Below, one piece after another: positions 17,906-26,591 of a DNA stretch of 64,000 nt. The notes under the pieces were generated by a model that saw nothing but the letters and a program-made list of their open reading frames with translations, made no database searches and was not told the origin of the DNA. Location of the stretch: NCBI RefSeq assembly GCF_014295035.1, contig NZ_CP060404.1, positions 910,001-974,000 on the forward strand. Direction: 5' to 3'. The stretch is from Streptomyces buecherae. GTDB lineage: Bacteria; Actinomycetota; Actinomycetes; Streptomycetales; Streptomycetaceae. Both the position numbers and the translations under genes were made by a program. How positions within the stretch are numbered: position 1 is the stretch's first letter; every line of letters starts with the position of its first letter.

Positions 17906-18745
17906 TCAGTCCTGGTGCCTGACGCGCACGTCGCGGATCTCGACCTCGCCGTAGTTGTCGTCGGCGCACGGGGACGAGTTGCCGCAGTGCGCCTGGGTGT
18001 AGGCGCCGGTCTTGAAGTAGTTGCTGGGGTCGGAGTGGGCGATGGTGGTCTCCAACCTGCCGTTGAAGTACACCTTGACCTTGCCCTTCGCGACCACGTA
18101 GCGGACGGTGAAGACCGTGCCGAGCTGGTAGTCGTCGGTGATCAGGTGGTGGTGGGTGGTGTCACCCTTGGTGACGTAGAGCTTGGTGCCCTCCAGGCGC
18201 AGGGCGGTGACATCGTCGTCGCCACCGTGGATCTGGGCGCCGACGACGTGCGGCTTGTCCTCGGGCAGGTGGGTGAAGGCCTCGCGGACGGTCATGGTGT
18301 GCTTGCCGGAGGTCGATGACCACTCGATCTCGTCCGAGCCGTCGCTCTCCATCTCCCGCAGTTCGGTACGGGGGTTCTTCGACCCGCTGGTCGTCACGCC
18401 GTTGACCGGGGCGCGGAACCTGACCGCCTTGCCGGACCTGGTGACCGTGAAGTATGGGTCCTTGGAGTAGCCGTCGAGTTCGGGTTGGAAGATCTCCGTG
18501 GGCTTCTCCTCCTCCCCGATGGGCAGCGTCACCTTCCAGTTGCCGAGGTCCAGCACCTCGGACGGCAGGTCGGCACGGCCGCCTTGGGTGGTGGCCCGCG
18601 CGCCGGGGCCGGCCGGCGCGTCGGCGGCCTGCACGGACACCGGCGCGACGAGCGCCGTCGTGAGGGCCGCGACCGGCAGGGCGGACACGAGAGCCAGCCG
18701 GCCGCGCCTGCCCCACCCAGAGCGTGCGGAGTCGTTGTGTGTCAC
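17906..18745 (-). CDS. Secreted PL7 family alginate lyase
   Basis: A 279-residue exported polysaccharide lyase of family PL7, cleaving alginate by beta-elimination. After a signal peptide (hydrophobic core LALVSALPVAALTTALVA, cleavage about residue 41 at VQAADA), the jelly-roll domain carries the three family hallmarks: RTELREM at about residue 130, QIH at about residue 180 and YFKTGAYTQ at about residue 240, which hold the catalytic Arg, Gln, His and Tyr. QIH-type enzymes usually prefer guluronate-containing stretches. GTG start with GGAGG nine bases upstream. No transporter or oligoalginate lyase is adjacent, but a uronate-dehydrogenase-like gene lies 7 kb away. Confidence 0.92.
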   Translation of the reverse strand: MTHNDSARSGWGRRGRLALVSALPVAALTTALVAPVSVQAADAPAGPGARATTQGGRADLPSEVLDLGNWKVTLPIGEEEKPTEIFQPELDGYSKDPYFTVTRSGKAVRFRAPVNGVTTSGSKNPRTELREMESDGSDEIEWSSTSGKHTMTVREAFTHLPEDKPHVVGAQIHGGDDDVTALRLEGTKLYVTKGDTTHHHLITDDYQLGTVFTVRYVVAKGKVKVYFNGRLETTIAHSDPSNYFKTGAYTQAHCGNSSPCADDNYGEVEIRDVRVRHQD

Positions 18746-18898
18746 GGGGTCTGTCCTCCGTCGTTACGAGGGGGATGTCGCCCCGGGTGGGCCTGCGCCA
18801 GGCCCACCCGGAACGTGTCGGGGGTGACGTTAGGACCGGGTGGTGGGGACGGGTCCCAAAACGCCGACGCCGTGGCCAAGGTGACCGGTGCGCGGGCG

Positions 18899-19708
18899 TC
18901 AGCCGGCGCCGGGGGCCTCACCGACGCGGGAGCTGGGCCACCCGAACTCGTCCTCCATCAGCTCCAGGTCCGGCGGCACCAGGGTGGTCGAGGCCACCAG
19001 CCCCCGGAGCAGGTTGTGCAGGAGGCTGTTGTCGGACGGGCGCTCCTCGGGGTTGTCGTGCATCAGCGGGTACTTGAAGCCGGTGCGATGCAGCCGGCGG
19101 CGTACGGCCTCCACCCGGTACTCGATCTTGCGGACGGTCCACCCGGCGTCCGGGCGCAGATAGGCGAGCTGCTCGGCGGCCCGGCCATACGTCAGCGGGC
19201 GCGGGTCCGGCTCGTACTCCAGGTAGTGCTGGCCCAACACGACCAGCAGCAGCCGCTCGTCGTCGCTCAGCGCCCACCGCTCCGGCTGGACGGTGTCCGC
19301 CGACCGGCTGGAGACGGGCCCCCGGTCGTCGTGGTCGGTGACGTACAGCTCGACGAGGTGTTCCCGATGGCCCGAGCCCTGTACGAACAGGGGCGTGTAG
19401 CCGGTGGCGAGCGGGATCGGCTCGGAGGTGGCGTGCATCATCCGGCCCCGGGGCAGCCGCACGAGCTGTTGCCCGATGTTCCGCAGCCACCAACCCCCCT
19501 GCCGGTACGTCAGCTCCCCGTGGCGCCGGCTCACCCGCCGGTCGTCCACGCCCACGCCCAGGTCCGTGCCCGGCTTGTCACCGCGTCCGAAGCGCACGGT
19601 CAGGCCCAGCCGGGGCGGGGCGGTGAGGTCGCCGCTGACCGTCCGCGCGTGCAGGGTGCCGGGCCGCCCGGGCGGGACACCGCGCGCCAAGCTGTCAGAG
19701 CCGCTCAT
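18899..19708 (-). CDS. FHA domain protein with C-terminal HTH-like region
   Basis: A 269-residue protein. Residues about 25-95 form an FHA phosphothreonine-binding domain: a 'FGRG' strand (VRFGRGDKPGTDLGVG) is followed by the SRRH-type motif (DRRVSRRHGELTYRQGGWWLRN), the residues that hold pThr. The C-terminal half (about 150-250) looks helical with LLLVVLGQHYLEY and YGRAAEQLAYLRPDAGWTVRKIEYRVEAVRRRL, resembling a winged-helix DNA-binding or signalling region. It diverges from a transmembrane Ser/Thr kinase, whose phosphotransfer it may read. ATG at 19708 preceded by GAGGAGAGGG. Upstream extension is open but not convincing. Confidence 0.85.
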   Translation of the reverse strand: MSGSDSLARGVPPGRPGTLHARTVSGDLTAPPRLGLTVRFGRGDKPGTDLGVGVDDRRVSRRHGELTYRQGGWWLRNIGQQLVRLPRGRMMHATSEPIPLATGYTPLFVQGSGHREHLVELYVTDHDDRGPVSSRSADTVQPERWALSDDERLLLVVLGQHYLEYEPDPRPLTYGRAAEQLAYLRPDAGWTVRKIEYRVEAVRRRLHRTGFKYPLMHDNPEERPSDNSLLHNLLRGLVASTTLVPPDLELMEDEFGWPSSRVGEAPGAG

Positions 19709-20074
19709 CGCCCTCTCCTCAAGGTCGTCGTACCGCCTGAGCAAGGCGTCCGGGTCATGGTCCACCCGCCGTCGCGGGACCCCTCCCGACGGCGCGTCTC
19801 CCGGCCGGCGGACCCCACCCCTGACGGCGAACAGGGGTGTCCCCCTCGCAGTGTGCCAGCCGATCATGGCCCCGGGTGAGGGCCTGTTCGCCACCATGTG
19901 AGACACGCTCCGGGCCGATTGGGACAGGTGTGCCCAGGCACGGTGCGACAGCCCGGGGAATTACGTCGGAAACGGAGAGTGCCGCGCCCTGTACGCAGTA
20001 CATTCGGTCCGCACCCGTGGCCCGCGTACCGGTCAACACCAGTGGTTCCGGCCTTTCGTGAGGGGAGTGTCGCT
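19709..20074. promoter_or_regulatory. Divergent promoter region, FHA gene and kinase
   Basis: A 366-bp gene-free stretch between divergently transcribed genes; it must contain promoters for both. No clear palindrome or consensus -35/-10 was found by eye. Confidence 0.45.
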
Positions 20075-21961
20075 GTGCACCCGGGGGAGAAGGTGGGCAA
20101 GTACCGGCTCACGATGGGACCCGTGGAAGGCGGTCGGGGGGCCGTCTGGTTCGCCGTCGACACGGAGTTGGCCCGCAGCGTCGTCCTCAAACGCGCCCGG
20201 CTGGAGAACAGCGGCCCCGGGGCCTTCGAGGAGTTGCTGGCCGAGGCGCGCGCGCTGGCCAAGTTCAGCCACCCGCACGTGGTGACCCTCTACGACGCCG
20301 TCCGCACGGGCCGGGACAAGCGCGCCACGTTCTGGCTGGTGATGGAGCACGTGCGGGGCGGCAGCCTGGACGTCCCGGTGAAGCTGGCTCCCGAGCACGC
20401 CGCGGCCATCGGCGCGCAGATCGCCGACGCGCTGGCCGCCCTGCACGCCAAGGGGCTCGTGCACTGTGACGTCAAGCCGGGCAACATCGTGCTGACCGAG
20501 GACCGCGTGGCCAAGCTGGCCGACTTCGGCGCGGCGCACCGGGTGGACTCCAGCGCGACGATCACCCCCAACGGGCCGCTCAGCCTCACGCCCGCCTACG
20601 CCGCCCCCGAGGCGTTCCGTGGGGCTCCCGAACGGGCTTCCGACGTCTTCTCGCTCGGCGTCACGCTGTACGTGCTGACGACCGGGACCCCGCCGCTGCG
20701 CGGCCCCGGACACGTGGTGCGGCTGGAGGCCATCAGCCCGCACATCGGGCCGCTGAGCGCCCTGATCACCGCGATGCTGCACACCGACCCGCGGGCCCGG
20801 CCCACCGCCGCCGCGGCGCACCAGGCACTCACGGACCTCGCGGGCGGAGCGCGGGACCTCGCCACCCTCCCCCTGGGCCTGGTCGCCAGGGACTGGCCCG
20901 ACCCGCCCGACGGGTCCACCCTTCCCGCACCGCCCCGCCTGCTCCCGCCGGCCGCCCTACGGCGCAACCCGCTGCTCGCGTTCGGCGCGCTGGCCGTGGC
21001 GGCACTCGCCGTCGCCGTTCCCCTGCTGTTGCTGAGCCTGTCCGACGGCGACGGCAACGGCGCCGAGGCCCAGGCCGCGCCGTCGCCGAGCAGTCCGTCC
21101 GCCACCGACCCGGCCTTCCTCGGCGAGCCCCGGACGGCCGACCCCTGCGCACTGCTGGACGCCAGGGGGTTCGACGCGTACGAGGCCACCGAACTCGACC
21201 GCCACCAGGGCAACTTCAACCGCTGTGACGTGCTCCTGCTTGAGGGCAACGACGACGTCGTGGACGTCCGGGTGGAGCTCGACGCCGACGAACTGCCCGA
21301 GGGCGAGAAGAGTCGCACCACGGGCCGGGTCACCGTCGTGGAACCCGCCGTCGAGCGGGACAAGTGCGAACGGGCCCTGTCGGTCACCGGCGCCCGCGAC
21401 AGCAGCCTGCGGGTCACCGTGGCCGCGCGGGAACCCGACCAGGTCAAGCAACACCTGTGCGACACCGCCGAGATCGCCACCCGGTACGCGGTCAAGGTGC
21501 TGAACGACGGGGAAGTCCCCCGACGGGACGGCGACTTCGCGGCCAATTCACTGGCCCACCAGGACGCGTGCACGCTGCTCGACGTGGCGGCCCTGGCGAA
21601 GGTGCCCGGCGTCGACGCCGGGGACCCGGACGCCGGGTTCGGCCACTGGGCCTGTCAGTGGAAGTCGACTACCGCGGACATCGAGGTGGACCTCCAGTTC
21701 GACCAGGGCAGGCTGCCGAGCGGCAAGGACACCGAACGGACCAAGGTGGGCGACCGCTCGGCCGTCGTCCTGCCGGACTACGACGGCGCCGGCTCCTGCC
21801 GCATCGAGGTGGTCCACCGCCCGTACATGGGGCCGGATCGCATGGAGGGTACGGAGCGGGTGGCCCTCACCGCCAAGGGAGACGACCTCAAGGGCTCCGC
21901 CCCCTGCACGCTGGCCAAGGACCTGGCCCGTTCGGTCGTCGCGTCCCTCCCCCCGGCCTGA
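20075..21961 (+). CDS. Transmembrane Ser/Thr protein kinase with duplicated extracellular domain
   Basis: A 628-residue receptor kinase. The kinase domain (about 1-270) has a Gly loop (GGRGAV), the ATP-binding Lys at residue 39 (VVLKRA), catalytic loop HCDVKPGN (Cys in place of the usual Arg of HRD), DFGAAH and APEAF. Replacement of the HRD Arg classes it with kinases that may not need activation-loop phosphorylation. A single membrane helix (PLLAFGALAVAALAVAV) at about 295-315 is followed by an Asp/Ser linker and two tandem modules, each starting DPCALLD or DACTLLD and containing a later Cys (FNRCDV, WACQWKS), reminiscent of DUF3558-like lipoprotein domains. GTG 20075 has GGGGAG seven bases upstream. 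Divergent FHA gene probably encodes a reader. Confidence 0.88.
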   Translation: MHPGEKVGKYRLTMGPVEGGRGAVWFAVDTELARSVVLKRARLENSGPGAFEELLAEARALAKFSHPHVVTLYDAVRTGRDKRATFWLVMEHVRGGSLDVPVKLAPEHAAAIGAQIADALAALHAKGLVHCDVKPGNIVLTEDRVAKLADFGAAHRVDSSATITPNGPLSLTPAYAAPEAFRGAPERASDVFSLGVTLYVLTTGTPPLRGPGHVVRLEAISPHIGPLSALITAMLHTDPRARPTAAAAHQALTDLAGGARDLATLPLGLVARDWPDPPDGSTLPAPPRLLPPAALRRNPLLAFGALAVAALAVAVPLLLLSLSDGDGNGAEAQAAPSPSSPSATDPAFLGEPRTADPCALLDARGFDAYEATELDRHQGNFNRCDVLLLEGNDDVVDVRVELDADELPEGEKSRTTGRVTVVEPAVERDKCERALSVTGARDSSLRVTVAAREPDQVKQHLCDTAEIATRYAVKVLNDGEVPRRDGDFAANSLAHQDACTLLDVAALAKVPGVDAGDPDAGFGHWACQWKSTTADIEVDLQFDQGRLPSGKDTERTKVGDRSAVVLPDYDGAGSCRIEVVHRPYMGPDRMEGTERVALTAKGDDLKGSAPCTLAKDLARSVVASLPPA

Positions 21962-21992
21962 CACCCCACGCGCCCGCTCCCACCCGCACGCC

Positions 21993-22316
21993 TCACCCCG
22001 TCACGGGCAGGGTCACCTGCCCGCCGCAGCGGTCACACCTCGGCAGGTAGGGGTTGTCGCTGGCCGCCAGCGCGCACGCGGAGCAGAGCAACTGACCGCA
22101 CGCGGTGCAGATCAGGGCCACGCCCTCCAGCGCGCCGTCGTGGCTGACCGTCACGGACGACGCGAACTGCGGCGCGACCCTGAGCGTCCTGGCGCACCGG
22201 CCGCACTCCACGGTCTCGCCGTCGGCCAGGCCGTGGTCGACCCACGGCCTGGACCCGGCCGTTTCCCCGGACGGCGCGGGGCGCCTCTTCTTCCCGTTCC
22301 TCCGAAACAGGCCCAT
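21993..22316 (-). CDS. Small zinc-ribbon protein
   Basis: A 107-residue cytoplasmic protein with a basic N terminus (GLFRRNGKKRR) and three Cys pairs: CGRC at about residue 39, CTAC with CSAC about residue 75-85, and CDRCG near the end. This spacing suggests two zinc ribbons or knuckles. Function unknown; such proteins are common small actinobacterial hypotheticals. ATG 22316 is chosen because GGAGG lies five bases upstream; a GTG four codons earlier is inside that ribosome site. The gene converges with the kinase gene with a 31-bp gap. Confidence 0.75.
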   Translation of the reverse strand: MGLFRRNGKKRRPAPSGETAGSRPWVDHGLADGETVECGRCARTLRVAPQFASSVTVSHDGALEGVALICTACGQLLCSACALAASDNPYLPRCDRCGGQVTLPVTG

Positions 22317-22544
22317 GGCTTCCTCCACTTGGTCGGGGGCCCATCACAGCCGCACCCGCTCGGGACCGGTCCGCAAGCCGGTCCCCCGCACTTCCGCGCA
22401 CTCCCCCGAAACCCTCCACGCCCCGGCCACCGCTCGGCCGACGGCTGTTCACGAGCGGGGGCACAACTGTGCCGCTGGACAACTCGTCTCACCGGGTGAC
22501 CACGAGCACCGTCGCGCACCGCATCCTCGAAGGGGCCCCACCGC

Positions 22545-23411
22545 ATGCGCACTCACCGCACTCTCGCCGCCACAGCCGCCCTCACCCTCGCCCTGGCCGG
22601 CGCCACCCTCGCCGCGTCGGCCGCCGCCCAGGCCACCACGGCCACCACGGCCACCACGGCCACCACGGCCAGCGTCGTCCACCGGGACGGCGAACTCTGG
22701 TACAAGGCCACCCCCGGGCAGCGGAACGAGCTGACGGTGCGGGAGGAGATCGAGGACCGCGGGGAGTTCGAGTCGTACTACGTGCTCACCTTCCACGACC
22801 GCTACGAGATCGCCATCGACGCGAGCGCCGCGAGCACGGACGAGTGCGCGTACCCGACACCGGGCGACCGGACCACCGTGCGCTGCGCGGTCCTGATCCC
22901 GCAGAACTCGGACGACTCGGACAGCTACGACGTCAGCCTCGGCGACCTGGACGACACGGCCACCCTGGAGCCGGACAGCCACGCGTGGGCCGGGGTCTAC
23001 GGGGGTCAGGGCAACGACGTGCTCAGGGCCTCCGCGTCCGCCATGCTGTACGGCGAGGAAGGCGACGACCGCCTCGACGGCGGCGGCGGCCCGTTCGGCT
23101 TCGGCTCCGACGGCGGCCCGGGCGACGACACCCTCACCCGCTGCGGGCAGGACTGCTTCGGCGGCCCCGGGAACGACGCCCTGACCGGCACCCACGAGGA
23201 GAACACCCTGCACGGCGACGACGGCGACGATGTCCTGCGCGGCGGGGGCGGCGCCGACGTCCTCTACGGCGGCAGGGACGACGACCAGCTCCACGGCGAG
23301 GCGGGGAACGACACGCTGTGGGGCAACAGCGGTGACGACGTCCTGTGGGGCGGCCAGGGCACCGACAAGCTCTCCGGCGGCCCCGGCCGCAACGAGCTGC
23401 ACCAGGACTGA
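22545..23411 (+). CDS. Secreted RTX-repeat calcium-binding protein
   Basis: A 288-residue exported protein. A signal peptide (residues 1-28, cleavage about AAA/QA) is followed by a Thr/Ala spacer from a 9-bp DNA repeat. Residues about 40-140 are Asp/Glu-rich with no known fold. From about residue 150, nonapeptide-like repeats GGxGxDxLx occur: GGQGNDVLR, GEEGDDRLD, GGPGNDALT, GDDGDDVLR, GGRDDDQLH, GEAGNDTLW, GGQGTDKLS, GGPGRNELH. These form a calcium-binding parallel beta-roll. RTX tails in Gram-negative toxins are type-I secretion signals; here a Sec signal is present instead. No catalytic domain is visible, so adhesion or surface binding is more likely than toxin activity. Confidence 0.85.
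   Translation: MRTHRTLAATAALTLALAGATLAASAAAQATTATTATTATTASVVHRDGELWYKATPGQRNELTVREEIEDRGEFESYYVLTFHDRYEIAIDASAASTDECAYPTPGDRTTVRCAVLIPQNSDDSDSYDVSLGDLDDTATLEPDSHAWAGVYGGQGNDVLRASASAMLYGEEGDDRLDGGGGPFGFGSDGGPGDDTLTRCGQDCFGGPGNDALTGTHEENTLHGDDGDDVLRGGGGADVLYGGRDDDQLHGEAGNDTLWGNSGDDVLWGGQGTDKLSGGPGRNELHQD
22632..22667 (+). repeat. Four copies of a 9-bp tandem repeat
   Basis: GCCACCACG is repeated four times in frame, coding for repeated Ala-Thr-Thr just after the RTX protein's signal peptide. It is a slippage-prone spacer. Confidence 0.8.
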
Positions 23412-23502
23412 GCGACGACGACCGACGGGCGGGCGGTTCGCGGCGGGTGTGCTCGCCGGTTGGCGGATGTCGGCTGCCCCCTGCCCCTTCCTGCTTCCTG
23501 CG

Positions 23503-23612
23503 ACCCGTAGCCCGTCCCCCGGCCGCCTCCCGCGTGGCCGCGGTCACGGGCTACGGGTGATGGGCTACGGGTGATGGGTTACGGGTTACGGGTTACGGGT
23601 TACGGGTTACGG
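23503..23612. repeat. Tandem TTACGGG array with paired inverted repeat
   Basis: From 23551 to 23578 a 14-bp unit (CTACGGGTGATGGG) occurs twice; then TTACGGG occurs four times plus six bases (23579-23612). The stop codon of the minus-strand TetR gene lies in the last unit. A 13-bp arm at 23503-23515 is perfectly complementary to 23546-23558, so the RTX and TetR genes converge on a hairpin that may also act as a terminator. Confidence 0.75.
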
Positions 23613-24251
23613 CAGGGTGGGCGGGGACGCGGGGTGTAGGCGCGCGGCCGGCGGCAGCGGCGCGGGGGTTCCCGCGTCCGGCGCGGCGCGGAACGCCTCG
23701 ACCAGGTAGGCGGCGAAGCGGCGGGAGGCCGCGAGGCGGGTGGCGGGCGGCGCGTCCTGGACGCCCCGGTGGGCCATGAGCATGAGGACCAGGTCGTCGA
23801 CGACGAAGTCGGGGCGCAGTCGCCCGGCCCGCTGGGCGCGGCGGGCCACCTCGGTCACCGCGCGCAGCGTGTGCTCCCGGTCGGCGGCGAAGTCGGCGGC
23901 CTCCGGGAAGGCCGTCATGAAGGCGTCGGCGAACCCCCGGCTGTGCGCGTGGAGTTCGCAGATCCGCTCGACCAGCTCCCGGAACCCCTGCCACGGGTCC
24001 GGGTCCGCGAGGGCGTCCCGGACGGCGGTGTGGCAGGCCCGGCGTTGCGCGGCGAAGGTCTCCGCGATCAGCGCCCGCTTGGTCGGGAAGTGCCGGTAGA
24101 GCGTGGCCGGGCCGACGCCGGCGCGCCGGGCGACCTCGCGCATGGGCGCGCCCAGGCCCTCGTCGCCGAAGACCGCGCTGGCGGCCTCCACCATGCGCGC
24201 TCGGTTGTCGCGGGCGTCGGAGCGCGCCGGGTGAGACAAATGACCGGTCAT
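23607..24251 (-). CDS. TetR/AcrR family transcriptional regulator
   Basis: A 214-residue repressor. The N-terminal HTH is at about residues 20-65 with the family pattern AASAVFGDEGLGAPMREVARRAGVGPATLYRHFPTKRALIAETF, the YRHF..K motif being diagnostic. The C-terminal part (ligand/dimerisation) has ELVERICELHAHSRGFADAF and matches the common SbtR-like class. It is divergent from an MDR reductase gene and probably represses it. The last codons are formed by the TTACGGG repeat array. Ribosome site overlaps the start (AAGGG next to ATG), and the start region is a perfect palindrome. Confidence 0.9.
   Translation of the reverse strand: MTGHLSHPARSDARDNRARMVEAASAVFGDEGLGAPMREVARRAGVGPATLYRHFPTKRALIAETFAAQRRACHTAVRDALADPDPWQGFRELVERICELHAHSRGFADAFMTAFPEAADFAADREHTLRAVTEVARRAQRAGRLRPDFVVDDLVLMLMAHRGVQDAPPATRLAASRRFAAYLVEAFRAAPDAGTPAPLPPAARLHPASPPTLP
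24240..24251. promoter_or_regulatory. Perfect palindrome over the TetR start codon
   Basis: ATGACCGGTCAT, a perfect 12-bp palindrome, covers the first four codons of the TetR gene. It lies in the divergent intergenic region with the MDR reductase, so a role as autoregulatory operator is possible, but it is shorter than most TetR operators. Confidence 0.4.
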
Positions 24252-24408
24252 CCCTTCTCACTTTAGCCAACCGGACGGGGGCGCCGGTTACGTTCGCGGC
24301 GCGGTGCCACCCCGCCCGCGCCGTGCGGTGCCGGGGTAGGACCGACGCGCTCCGCGCACGACCCTCTCGGCCGTGCGCCGCCCCCTTCCCCCGCTTCGAG
24401 GAGTCGCC

Positions 24409-25371
24409 ATGCAAGCCGTCGTGATCAGGACGTTCGGAAGCCCGGACGGTCTGGAGGTGGTCGACGTACCCGTGCCCGACCCCGCGCCGGGCCAGGTGCG
24501 GATCGCCACGGAGGCGATCGGGGTGGGCGGCGTGGACGCCGTGATCCGCCGGGGAACGCTGGCCGCTCACGGCTTCCGGGCGGGCCACCTGCTCGGCAGC
24601 GAGGTCGCGGGCCGGGTGAGCGCCGTGGGAGAGGGCGTGGACGCCGCGTGGACCGGGCGGCGGGTATGGGCCTTCACCGGCCTGTCCGGTGGCTACGCCG
24701 AGCAGGCCGTCGCCGCGGTCGAGGAGGTCCTCCCGCTGCCCGCCGGCCTGACCTGCGCCGACGCGGTGACTCTGGGCGCCTCCGGCGTGGTCGCCCACTT
24801 CGCCCTGGACCGGGCCCGCTTCGCGCCCGGCGAGACGGTGTTGGTGCGCGGCGCGGCGGGCAGCATCGGGCTCACGACGGTCCAGCTCGCGGCCGGCGGC
24901 GGGGCCGGTGCGGTGGTGGTCACCACCGCGTCGGCCGAGCGCGGGGCCCGCCTGCGGGAGTTGGGCGCGACGCACGTCCTGGACCGGTCCGGCGCGGGAG
25001 GTCCGGACGCGCCGCACGGCTTCGACGTGGTGATCGACGTCGTGGCGGGCCCGCGACTCCCGCACTTCATCGACCGGTTGAACGCCAACGGGCGGTACGT
25101 GGCGGTCGGCGTGGTCGGCGGGCAACCGCCGGCGGACTTCGGCGGGCGGCTGGTGGACGCCTTCCGCAGGTCGCTGTCGTTCGCCACGTTCAGCTCCGAC
25201 ACCGTGCCCGGCCCCGCCCGACAGGCCGTGCGGTCGGCCCAGTTCGCCGATGCCGCCCGCGGGGTACTGCGCACGGTCGTGCACGAGGTCCTGCCGCTGA
25301 GCCGGGCGGCGCTGGCCCACCACGCGATGGACGCGGGCACGGTGTTCGGCCGGGTGGTGCTGACCCCCTGA
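24409..25371 (+). CDS. MDR family NADPH quinone reductase/oxidoreductase
   Basis: A 320-residue zinc-free medium-chain dehydrogenase/reductase. It begins MQAVVIRTFGSPDGLEVVDVPVPDPAPGQV, has the GroES-like catalytic domain, then a Rossmann fold with VRGAAGSIGLTTVQLA (nucleotide-binding Gly-rich segment) at about residues 146-160. Cys ligands of the structural zinc of alcohol dehydrogenases are absent, placing it with quinone oxidoreductases/enoyl reductases. It reduces quinones or alpha,beta-unsaturated carbonyls with NADPH. ATG 24409 has GAGGAG nearby. The divergent TetR gene is the likely regulator, a common arrangement for detoxifying reductases. Confidence 0.88.
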   Translation: MQAVVIRTFGSPDGLEVVDVPVPDPAPGQVRIATEAIGVGGVDAVIRRGTLAAHGFRAGHLLGSEVAGRVSAVGEGVDAAWTGRRVWAFTGLSGGYAEQAVAAVEEVLPLPAGLTCADAVTLGASGVVAHFALDRARFAPGETVLVRGAAGSIGLTTVQLAAGGGAGAVVVTTASAERGARLRELGATHVLDRSGAGGPDAPHGFDVVIDVVAGPRLPHFIDRLNANGRYVAVGVVGGQPPADFGGRLVDAFRRSLSFATFSSDTVPGPARQAVRSAQFADAARGVLRTVVHEVLPLSRAALAHHAMDAGTVFGRVVLTP

Positions 25372-25514
25372 GCGCGGCCGACGCGGCCCGTACGACCCGC
25401 GTCGTGCTCGGCCGGGCCACCACGGGTGCGCGTACGGCGTCTCGGCGACTCTTCGGAGGGCCCGGAAGAGACGCGGGGCCGCCGGGGAGTTCGCGGGCTC
25501 GCCGCCGGCGCGGG

Positions 25515-26318
25515 TCAGGGGTCGAGGTGTCGGAGGGTGAACTCGGGCAGGGCGTACGGGCCGGCCTGGGGTGCGGTCGGGTCGGCGGGGAGGTCGGCGC
25601 CGGGGATGTGCTCGCGGTAGCGCTCGGCGTCGTCGACGGGGACGTAGTCCAGGACCGCCGGGTCGGGCAGTTCCCAGAATCGGCGGGTGTTGGCGGACAC
25701 GGCGTACACCGAGGCGAAGCGGGTGGTGGGTGGGGCCGTGAGCGCGGCCCGGACGTAGCCGACGGCGTCGCGCGGGCTCAACCAGGTCGCCAGGTGGCGG
25801 GGCTCGCTGGGCGTGGTCTCGAAGCTGCCGATCCGCAGGCAGACGACGGACAGGCCGAACTTGTCGGCGTAGAGCCGCCCGAGCGCCTCGACGGCCACCT
25901 TGCTCACGCCGTACAGGCCGTCGGGGCGCACCGGCTCCCCCGGGCCCGTGTGGTGGCCCGTGGGGTAGAAGCCGGTCACGCGGTTGCTGCTGGCCAGCAC
26001 CACCCGCTCGATCCTCGCGTGCCGGGCCGCCTCCAGGACGTGGTGGGTGCCGAGCACGTTGGCCTCCACCAGGTCCGGCAGGGGCGCCTCGTCGGGGACG
26101 CCCCCCAGGTGCAGCACGCTGTCGGCCCCCGCGAGAGCCGACCGCATGGCGGACGCGTCGCGCAGGTCGACGGTGCGCACGTCCTCGTGCGGGCGCTCCG
26201 CCCGCAGCGGGACGCGGTCGATGAGGACCAGGCGTCGCGCCTCGTCCCGCAGGGCTTCCCGTACCACGGTCCCGATGGTCCCCGCGGCACCCGTGATCGC
26301 CACCGTTCCCAGTTCCAC
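25515..26318 (-). CDS. udh: NAD-dependent uronate dehydrogenase-like protein
   Basis: A 267-residue extended SDR. The NAD-binding loop is AITGAAGTIGTVVREAL at residues about 7-22. The stretch VLHLGGVPDEAPLPDLVEANVLGTHHVLEAAR, then VLASSNRVTGFYPTGHHTGPGEPVRPDGLYGVSKVAVEALGR with the catalytic Tyr-x3-Lys, follows the known uronate dehydrogenases closely, including the SSN..GFYP segment that meets the substrate. These oxidise galacturonate or glucuronate to the aldarate lactone. GTG 26318 is chosen because GGAGG sits four to five bases upstream. Identity as Udh is by pattern; a generic epimerase is the alternative. A PL7 alginate lyase is 7 kb away, though alginate uronates follow a different main route. 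Confidence 0.72.
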   Translation of the reverse strand: MELGTVAITGAAGTIGTVVREALRDEARRLVLIDRVPLRAERPHEDVRTVDLRDASAMRSALAGADSVLHLGGVPDEAPLPDLVEANVLGTHHVLEAARHARIERVVLASSNRVTGFYPTGHHTGPGEPVRPDGLYGVSKVAVEALGRLYADKFGLSVVCLRIGSFETTPSEPRHLATWLSPRDAVGYVRAALTAPPTTRFASVYAVSANTRRFWELPDPAVLDYVPVDDAERYREHIPGADLPADPTAPQAGPYALPEFTLRHLDP

Positions 26319-26591
26319 CGCGCCTCCCGGCGTTCGACACCTCCCGCATCCTCGCCGCTGGCGCGTTCGCCGGCAAGGCGGGCGCGGGGCGAAACCGGCA
26401 GGCTCGGGCCGGGCGGGCACGCGCATCAGCGCATGTCTGACACCGTCGACACCGTCTGCCGTGGCGCCGCACCCCGATGCCATGATGATCGGCTACGGCG
26501 GACCTCCGTGGGCGGGCGCCCGGCCGACCGGCGGTGGCGCCCGCCCACGCGCCCGCCTCCCGGACCGTGCCGCCCGACGGAGGAGAGCTAC

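Noticed and set aside
22545..23411. RTX protein as a pore-forming toxin
   Set aside because: No toxin or lipase domain is visible and no type-I secretion genes are nearby; only calcium-binding repeats are supported.
23551..23612. TTACGGG array as a CRISPR or a telomere
   Set aside because: Units are adjacent with no spacers, so it is not CRISPR. The flanking coding genes show it is not a replicon end.
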